From Woeseia sp. (lineage in GTDB: Bacteria > Pseudomonadota > Gammaproteobacteria > Steroidobacterales > Woeseiaceae), in assembly GCA_018701055.1 (NCBI GenBank), contig JABIUH010000377.1, positions 1 through 11,153 of the forward strand: a stretch of DNA of 11,153 nt, written 5' to 3'. Below the pieces are notes generated by a model, which was not told where the DNA came from, ran no database searches, and saw only the letters and a program-made list of their open reading frames with translations. This document shows positions 6,365 through 11,153 of the stretch, piece after piece (within the stretch, counting starts at the first letter, position 1; each line of letters opens with the position of its first letter). Made by a program: the position numbers and the translations under genes.

Positions 6365-6391
6365 CGTTGATCCGCAATCAACGGGTATACT
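6365..6391 (+). promoter_or_regulatory. Inverted repeat beside a -10-like box ahead of ygiQ
   Basis: CGTTGAT (6365-6371) and ATCAACG (6377-6383) are perfect 7-base arms around CCGCA. The -10-like TATACT (6386-6391) begins 2 bases after the second arm. The inverted repeat therefore fills the -35/-10 spacer and is well placed for an operator, or for a hairpin ending upstream transcription. No good -35 box is visible at the right spacing. The ygiQ ATG is 27 bases after the TATACT. Confidence 0.4.
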
Positions 6392-6418
6392 GCCCGGCCA
6401 TCGACCAAGCGCTGACCC

Positions 6419-8572
6419 ATGCCCGCATCTGCTCCTAAACTGCACGACTACAACAAGTACTGGGCCGAGTGCTATGGAATTGCACCTCAGTTGCCCATGT
6501 CGCGCGAGGAAATGGACGCGCTCGGTTGGGATTCCTGCGATATCGTCATTGTCACCGGCGACGCTTATGTTGATCATCCGTCCTTTGGCATGGCGATCAT
6601 TGGTCGGCTTCTCGAGGCCAATGGTTTTCGCGTAGGGATCATCGCCCAACCGGACTGGCAATCGAAAGAGGCTTTCGAGGCGCTTGGCAAGCCAAATCTG
6701 TACTTCGGCGTTGCCGCGGGCAACATGGATTCCATGATCAACCGCTACACGGCGGACAAGAAAGTCAGAAACGATGATGCCTATACGCCACATGGCGCAG
6801 GCGGCAAGCGTCCGGATCGATGCTCACTGGTTTACTCGCAGCGCTGCAAAGAAGCGTTCAGCGACGTTCCGGTCGTTCTCGGCGGCATCGAGGCCTCGCT
6901 TCGACGCATAGCGCATTTTGACTATTGGCAGGGGAAAGTACGACGATCCATCCTGCTCGATGCGAGTGCCGATATCTTATTGTTCGGCAACGCTGAACGC
7001 GCTATCGTTGAGTTGTCGCACCGCATCGCTCGGGGTGATTCGGTTAAGGATATCCGCAACATACGCGGCACCGCTTTATTGCGTGACGATACGCCCGACG
7101 GATTTTGGGAAATCGATTCGACGCGTATAGACCGGCCAGGGCGTGTCGATCATATCGTTAGTCCTTACGTCAACACACAGGACACGGAGGCTTGCGCGAC
7201 GAAGCAGGCCGAAACGGCCGACGAAGCGAACGTCCTGAGATTTGTCCCTGACGCGAAAAAAAATCGCGACAAGACTGTCATTCGATTACCGTCTTTTGAA
7301 AAAGTCCGTAACGATGTTGTTCTGTATGCACATGCAAATCGAGTGTTGCACCTGGAGACGAACCCCGGGAATGCTCGTGCGTTAGTGCAAGCCCACGGTG
7401 GTCGAGATCTTTGGATTAACCCACCGGCGCAACCGTTGTCCACCGAAGAAATGGACTACGTATTTGGCATGCCATTTACCCGGGTTCCACATACGGACTA
7501 CGGTGATGCGCGCATACCTGCCTATGAGATGATTCGCTTCTCCGTGAATATCATGCGTGGGTGTTTTGGTGGTTGTACCTTCTGTTCGATCACAGAGCAC
7601 GAAGGCCGCATTATTCAAAATCGCTCCGAGGAATCGATTCTCGAAGAAGTAAAGAAGATCCGGGACACGGTACCGGGCTTTACTGGTGTTATTTCTGATC
7701 TTGGCGGTCCGACAGCTAACATGTATCGCCTTGCGTGCAAGAGTCGGGAGATAGAAGCGGCGTGCAGATTGCCGAGCTGTGTTTATCCAGGTATTTGCAG
7801 CAACCTCAACACCGATCACTCGGCATTAACCGCGCTGTATCGAAAAGTACGCGAGCTGCCCGGCGTGAAGAAAGTGTTGGTCGCATCAGGCTTGCGTTAC
7901 GACCTCGCCGTAGAGGATCCTGAGTACGTTAAGGAGTTGGTGACTCATCATGTCGGCGGTTACCTCAAAATCGCGCCCGAACATACCGAGCAAGGGCCGC
8001 TCGACAAAATGATGAAGCCGGGCATCGGCAGCTACGATCGCTTCAAGGAAATGTTCGAGCAGTATTCGAAAGAGGCGAACAAAGAGCAGTACCTGATTCC
8101 GTATTTTATCGCCGCACATCCTGGCACGACAGATGAAGACATGGTGAATTTGGCATTGTGGCTGAAGAAAAACAACTTTCGAGCAGATCAGGTGCAGGCT
8201 TTTTATCCGTCGCCAATGGCGACAGCAACTGCCATGTATCACTCGGGAAAGAACCCACTACGGAAGGTCTCCTACAAAAGCGATACCGTTGAGACGGTGA
8301 AGAGCCCCGAGAATCGACGCCTGCACAAAGCGATATTGCGTTATCACGACCCCCTTAATTGGCCGCTTATCCGCGAGACACTAAAGAATATGAATCTCGG
8401 TCGACTAATCGGATCCGGCGATGACCAACTTGTGCCTCTCGATCAACCCAGCGAGAAGGACGTGCGTTATTCTGCGCGCAGAAAAAACAGGGCATCCGTC
8501 CACCAAAAACGAATCCGCAAAGGGAAAGCGCTCACCCAACACACAGGATTGCCGCCACGAGAACAAAGCTAG
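6419..8572 (+). CDS. ygiQ: YgiQ family radical SAM protein
   Basis: A 717-residue protein close to the usual length of YgiQ (about 740 in E. coli). The N-terminal family signature is present: LPMSREEMDALGWDSCDIVI and VTGDAYVDHPSFGMA (45-59), followed by VGIIAQPDW. The radical SAM cluster motif CxxxCxxC is Cys382, Cys386 and Cys389 in MRGCFGGCTFCSI; these cysteines ligate the 4Fe-4S cluster that cleaves S-adenosylmethionine. Further landmarks are VISDLGGPTANMYRL, LKIAPEHTEQGPLDKMMKPG and PYFIAAHPGTTDEDM. The last 30 residues are basic and probably disordered. The family is widespread in bacteria, but the reaction is, to my knowledge, not firmly established. The ATG at 6419 has a weak Shine-Dalgarno; the start was chosen because an N-terminal extension like HDYNKYWAECYG occurs in relatives. 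A leader-repeat copy begins 5 bases after the stop. Identification is firm. Confidence 0.97.
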   Translation: MPASAPKLHDYNKYWAECYGIAPQLPMSREEMDALGWDSCDIVIVTGDAYVDHPSFGMAIIGRLLEANGFRVGIIAQPDWQSKEAFEALGKPNLYFGVAAGNMDSMINRYTADKKVRNDDAYTPHGAGGKRPDRCSLVYSQRCKEAFSDVPVVLGGIEASLRRIAHFDYWQGKVRRSILLDASADILLFGNAERAIVELSHRIARGDSVKDIRNIRGTALLRDDTPDGFWEIDSTRIDRPGRVDHIVSPYVNTQDTEACATKQAETADEANVLRFVPDAKKNRDKTVIRLPSFEKVRNDVVLYAHANRVLHLETNPGNARALVQAHGGRDLWINPPAQPLSTEEMDYVFGMPFTRVPHTDYGDARIPAYEMIRFSVNIMRGCFGGCTFCSITEHEGRIIQNRSEESILEEVKKIRDTVPGFTGVISDLGGPTANMYRLACKSREIEAACRLPSCVYPGICSNLNTDHSALTALYRKVRELPGVKKVLVASGLRYDLAVEDPEYVKELVTHHVGGYLKIAPEHTEQGPLDKMMKPGIGSYDRFKEMFEQYSKEANKEQYLIPYFIAAHPGTTDEDMVNLALWLKKNNFRADQVQAFYPSPMATATAMYHSGKNPLRKVSYKSDTVETVKSPENRRLHKAILRYHDPLNWPLIRETLKNMNLGRLIGSGDDQLVPLDQPSEKDVRYSARRKNRASVHQKRIRKGKALTQHTGLPPREQS

Positions 8573-8576
8573 GGGA

Positions 8577-8656
8577 GCAAATAAGGACGCCCACTAAACA
8601 TCTCAAATTTACGAATTTCGAATCAATTAATGGCGTGCACGACAATGTCTTTTATG
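8577..8656 (+). repeat. RAYT leader repeat, copy B (shortened, about 80 bases)
   Basis: This begins GCAAATAAGGACGCCCACTA, 5 bases after the ygiQ stop codon, in the same orientation as copies A and C. The strongest conserved parts are AAATAAGGAC, GAATCA and TTAATGGCGTGCACG followed by GTCTTTT. By hand, about 58 of 80 bases match copy A. It lacks the distal part next to the RAYT start codon, and no transposase follows. Its position right behind a gene is typical of REP-like elements. Confidence 0.65.
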
Positions 8657-8875
8657 GGAACTTTCAATTAACGCTTGCATTGTATTGTAGAAAATAAAAC
8701 CGGCCGAGATCCACACACGAACCGAATTCACTATCGAAGCGCAGTTAGTCGGCATTGATGGGGCAATTAGTGGATGTTCAGATTTCCCTTTCTGCACGGG
8801 CTGCGACTAGGGATTAATCTCCGGGTCGAATTTGGTGAAGTTTATTGGTATCGATTCACCCTGTTCCCCGAAAAT
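8657..8875. other. Gap between ygiQ and the amine oxidase, with a 6-base inverted repeat
   Basis: The two flanking genes converge here. GGTGAA (8834-8839) and TTCACC (8855-8860) form perfect arms around a 15-base loop, 16 bases beyond the amine oxidase stop on the minus strand. It could act in 3' end formation for that gene, but no T-run follows, so it is not a standard intrinsic terminator. Nothing else in this stretch could be assigned. Confidence 0.3.
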
Positions 8876-10135
8876 TTAATTTAATACCTTTGCTACTTCA
8901 CGAGCAGCACGAATCCCTGACCAATAGGCCCCATGGCAAGTACCATTCGCACGAGCAGTTGCCTCGCCGGCAAAAAACAATTTGTTATCAATGGCAAGCG
9001 GTAACGATTCACGTTGGTGAAATTGACCGGGTAAAGCACAGGCATAGGAACCCAATGTCCAAGGGTCTGTGACCCAGGCGGTAACAATGGACCGACCGAC
9101 CGATTGCCTAATATCATTACCAAATAACTCTGCAATGCGATCTACGGCAAACTCATGAGCTGCTTGCTGACCTTGCTGCTCCATCCAGACACTAAAACGC
9201 CCGCCCATAAACACTGTTACGACATTTGTAGACATGAGGTTCACATCGATGTAAGCCCCCTGTGCTTCACTGGACCAAGTCTGATAATAACCGCTAGCCC
9301 CAGGGCCAAAAACATCTTTAGTAAAATGCACCCCGATTTTATTTTCGGCACCTAAGGGCACTCCTTGAATGGCTTCCATTTTCCAATCGGGTAATCGTGG
9401 CCTAAAGTGAATATGTTGCGCAGCCAGTACTCCATTGGACACTGTGCTGATGAGACAGCGAGCTCGCAATGATCCTTTAACGGTTTTTACAAGGATTTCT
9501 TTTTCCGACCAATCCACACTTTCCACTTTCGTGTTTAGTGAAACCTCAACGTCGCTGCCCCACTGTGCGACTAAATTTCCATAGCCGCTCAGAGTGTTAA
9601 AACTTTTATGCTCTTCAACCTTATGGAAAAAATCAGCTGCCGATGCCTCATCAAGATCTTTAGGTGCTGTTACAGCCATCATGTCAATGTACGGTGTTGC
9701 GTACGGATTTTCGAGATCAATGATTTCACTGATAGCGCAGTCATCACCACCATCAACAGAGCTCCGTATAGCCTCTTGACATTCTTTGTAATACTGCTTC
9801 CGTGCTTTCATCTCGTTTTTATCTAGCGGCCTACCGTTATAAATGTAATGTGCGTCGTAAAGATACTCCTCGATAACGGCACCCTGACTTTTTGCAAAAT
9901 CTATAAAGGGATTGCTTTCGTCAATATGGTTTTCAACATCAGGTCCGGCCTCTAAGTAAGCACAACCCAAATCAAACCAGACATCAGGGGCTATTTCTTC
10001 ACTGTAAGCACGGCCACCGATACGATGAGAGGCTTCTACCACGATAAATGAAATTCCTTGTTTGGTAAGTTCTTTGGCGGCGGATAAACCGGCAGAACCA
10101 GCGCCAATAATGATGACATCTGTTTGCATAGACAT
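8876..10135 (-). CDS. Flavin-dependent amine oxidase (NAD(P)/FAD-binding, MAO/polyamine oxidase-like)
   Basis: A 419-residue flavoprotein of the monoamine oxidase superfamily, which oxidises amines to imines using FAD and oxygen. The dinucleotide fold is at the N-terminus: VIIIGAGSAGLSAAKEL with Gly11, Gly13 and Gly16, acidic Glu34 in VVEAS, and RIGGRAYS (38-45). Lys266 in GAENKIGVHF fits the conserved flavin-N5 lysine. The C-terminal FAD segment is WVTDPWTLGSYACALPGQ, FFAGEAT and GTCHGAYWSGIRAAREV. GEAT followed by Thr rather than a flavin-linking Cys suggests non-covalent FAD. No signal peptide is visible, so it is probably cytoplasmic. It reads like putrescine or other polyamine oxidases, but the amine is not determined. 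AGGAG ends only 2 bases before the first ATG and 8 bases before the second (10129), so Met3 may be the true start. The coding region is noticeably AT-richer than the amidase. It lies alone. Confidence 0.93.
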   Translation of the reverse strand: MSMQTDVIIIGAGSAGLSAAKELTKQGISFIVVEASHRIGGRAYSEEIAPDVWFDLGCAYLEAGPDVENHIDESNPFIDFAKSQGAVIEEYLYDAHYIYNGRPLDKNEMKARKQYYKECQEAIRSSVDGGDDCAISEIIDLENPYATPYIDMMAVTAPKDLDEASAADFFHKVEEHKSFNTLSGYGNLVAQWGSDVEVSLNTKVESVDWSEKEILVKTVKGSLRARCLISTVSNGVLAAQHIHFRPRLPDWKMEAIQGVPLGAENKIGVHFTKDVFGPGASGYYQTWSSEAQGAYIDVNLMSTNVVTVFMGGRFSVWMEQQGQQAAHEFAVDRIAELFGNDIRQSVGRSIVTAWVTDPWTLGSYACALPGQFHQRESLPLAIDNKLFFAGEATARANGTCHGAYWSGIRAAREVAKVLN

Positions 10136-10137
10136 AA

Positions 10138-10147
10138 CTCCTTCCTT
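10138..10147 (-). promoter_or_regulatory. Ribosome-binding site bearing on the amine oxidase start
   Basis: The minus strand reads AAGGAAGGAG then TT and ATG. The distal AAGGA is 7 bases before the ATG at 10135. The stronger AGGAG is 8 bases before the ATG at 10129. Either start is possible; the second gives MQTDVIIIGAG, a standard opening for this fold. Confidence 0.6.
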
Positions 10148-10241
10148 GATTATGAGGTGAACCCATTTTTTTCCCTCGCGGCGGAGGAGTTCCTACTGCG
10201 CCGATCCAGGGTCGCATTCCGGTAATTGGTCGTGTGGCGTT

Positions 10242-10276
10242 ATTCATAGTAAATTTATAGAAAAATTCTTATGAAT
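10242..10276 (-). promoter_or_regulatory. AT-rich inverted repeat, likely promoter/operator zone of the amine oxidase
   Basis: ATTCATA (10242-10248) and TATGAAT (10270-10276) are perfect 7-base arms. Between them, on the minus strand, is TATAAA, a possible -10 box. The region is about 107 to 141 bases upstream of the amine oxidase start. It could be a binding site for a dimeric regulator. This is sequence evidence only. Confidence 0.35.
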
Positions 10277-10353
10277 GTTTGGATAGTTACCGGGTTTTTA
10301 GAATTTTCCGTAGATTTTCTGCGGCATAGTTCTCGGTCAATCGATGAACCAAA

Positions 10354-10476
10354 ACAAATAAGGATATTCACCAAATCATTCAAATCTGCATTTTTCGAAT
10401 CATTTAGTGGCGAGCGCGTTGACGTCTATTGAAGTGAATTGGTATTTTTCCTCAACGGACTCAATTGCCTTGCCGC
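10354..10476 (+). repeat. RAYT leader repeat, copy C (123 bases)
   Basis: This begins ACAAATAAGGATATTCACCA and matches copy A (5243-5365) at 101 of 123 positions with no gaps. The 10-base block AACGGACTCA is identical in both. After the repeat, at about 10483-10500, the sequence CGCCGCAAATTTTGTATCC still loosely resembles the first codons of the RAYT gene. It then diverges, and no transposase is present. It is thus a copy that lost, or never had, its transposase. Confidence 0.78.
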
Positions 10477-10706
10477 TGCCACGCCGCAAATTTTGTATCC
10501 GGGGATCGGTGGCATCCCAACTACGGGGATCATCAATACGCAAATCAACCGGAAACATTTGGCGATTTAAGGTTAGCTGCTAATGGAACTACATAATTAG
10601 TAATCAACTGACCCGCGTGTTAATTCCCGGCCGCAGCCACTGATCTTCGACAATTACCTGGCACTGTTCCCTTGCGTATCGCTCAATATCAGTCTAAAAG
10701 TGTTGC
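10477..10706. other. Upstream region of the Cys/His-rich protein, nothing assigned
   Basis: These 230 bases should contain the promoter of the gene starting at 10707. I find no convincing -35/-10 pair, no terminator and no repeat beyond the end of copy C. Shine-Dalgarno bases ahead of the gene are poor, limited to an A/G-rich AAAAG. Confidence 0.3.
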
Positions 10707-11135
10707 ATGGTGATTAAGACTCCATTTAGGCGAATCTTTGCCGCGCGCCGCCGCGTGACTGCATTGGCGTCGCTGATTTGGTTAAATTTGGCTATGTTGC
10801 CATGCGCCATGGCGCTGCAGCAGGAAGCGATCTGTCCAGATTGCCCTCCTGGTCATTCGCAGCAGATGGCATCACATCATGGCCACGACGAATCTGACTC
10901 TGCGCCAAGCTGCAATACTGCACAAACTGATTGCTGTGATTTCGGTGACTTCACCGTCGACGATCGCGGCCAAAAGTCAGGAAAGAATGATGGCGAACAA
11001 TTCGCACTCGTTCCTGTATTGGAAACGGTGAAACTTGCCCGACATGTACGATTAACCGTCTTCCCAACGGGACCTCCCGACCCAGCACCTGGGACACGGC
11101 GCCTCCACGCCATCTATTGCGTCTATCTGAATTAG
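10707..11135 (+). CDS. Secreted Cys/His-rich protein, putative periplasmic metal binder
   Basis: A 142-residue protein with a clear signal peptide: basic RRIFAARRR, hydrophobic TALASLIWLNLAMLPC and a probable cleavage after AMA (about residue 36). The mature part opens with potential metal ligands: Cys43-x-x-Cys46 and His50 in CPDCPPGH, His57, His58 and His60 in SHHGH, then Cys69 and Cys76-Cys77 in TDCCDFGDF. The C-terminus is Pro-rich (GPPDPAPG) and ends HAIYCVYLN with a last Cys138. Small proteins of this make-up occur ahead of heavy-metal RND efflux genes (TolC-like, adaptor and CusA/CzcA-like) in gammaproteobacteria, so this may head such an operon beyond the right edge. That is inference from resemblance, and no such gene is in the window. 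A role in binding copper, silver, zinc or a similar ion in the periplasm is likely but unproven. No named family can be assigned. Confidence 0.7.
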   Translation: MVIKTPFRRIFAARRRVTALASLIWLNLAMLPCAMALQQEAICPDCPPGHSQQMASHHGHDESDSAPSCNTAQTDCCDFGDFTVDDRGQKSGKNDGEQFALVPVLETVKLARHVRLTVFPTGPPDPAPGTRRLHAIYCVYLN

Positions 11136-11153
11136 TTAAAACCTCGTTTTAGA

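Noticed and set aside
6326..6793. 155-codon minus-strand frame over the 5' end of ygiQ
   Set aside because: It is the antisense shadow of the conserved YgiQ N-terminus.
7382..7819. 145-codon minus-strand frame inside ygiQ
   Set aside because: It is antisense to well-conserved YgiQ coding sequence, including the cysteine motif, and has no protein-like features.
8834..8860. Terminator of the amine oxidase gene
   Set aside because: The 6-base arms have a 15-base loop and no following T-run on the minus strand, so it is kept only as a weak inverted repeat.
1..11153. CRISPR array, rRNA or tRNA genes
   Set aside because: No regularly spaced identical repeats and no tRNA- or rRNA-like conserved segments were seen. 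The repeats present are long, diverged and kilobases apart.

Overview
The window reads as a piece of a gammaproteobacterial chromosome, probably from an environmental or marine lineage. The grounds are a typical gammaproteobacterial YgiQ radical SAM protein, a REP-associated tyrosine transposase (RAYT) of the type common in these genomes, dispersed copies of the sequence in front of that transposase, and a Cys/His-rich secreted protein like those found ahead of heavy-metal efflux genes. This placement rests on family resemblance read by eye. Base composition changes along the window: the amidase at the left is GC-rich, and the amine oxidase at the right is clearly more AT-rich. There are no rRNA or tRNA genes, no CRISPR array and no intact insertion sequence.

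Layout from left to right. 1-1325 (minus) is the N-terminal part of an amidase-signature lipoprotein that runs off the left edge. 1457-2154 (minus) is a decayed carbamoyltransferase: its C-terminal domain is still readable, and its upstream part is broken by a stop and frame shifts. 2210-3655 (minus) is an intact exported serine hydrolase of the class C beta-lactamase/6-aminohexanoate-dimer hydrolase fold. A 377-base gap with no gene follows. The plus strand then carries a GNAT acetyltransferase (4033-4491), a possible 39-residue ORF overlapping its stop codon, and a small gamma-glutamylcyclotransferase-fold protein (4691-5083).

5084-6418 is a graveyard of mobile and repeated DNA. It holds a 123-base leader repeat leading into a broken RAYT gene, then two related direct repeats on either side of a possible 76-residue membrane protein. 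6419-8572 (plus) is full-length ygiQ. A second, shorter copy of the leader repeat starts 5 bases after its stop. 8876-10135 (minus) is a flavin amine oxidase. The 571-base region beyond it holds an inverted repeat in a likely promoter and a third copy of the leader repeat. 10707-11135 (plus) is a secreted Cys/His-rich putative metal-binding protein, perhaps the first gene of a metal-efflux operon that lies beyond the right edge.

Most genes appear to be single transcription units of unrelated function, separated by gaps with repeats. No multi-gene pathway is visible. The most notable structure is the RAYT remnant together with three same-orientation copies of its upstream sequence spread over about 5.2 kb. 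I did not find clear evidence of a new defence or biosynthetic system.
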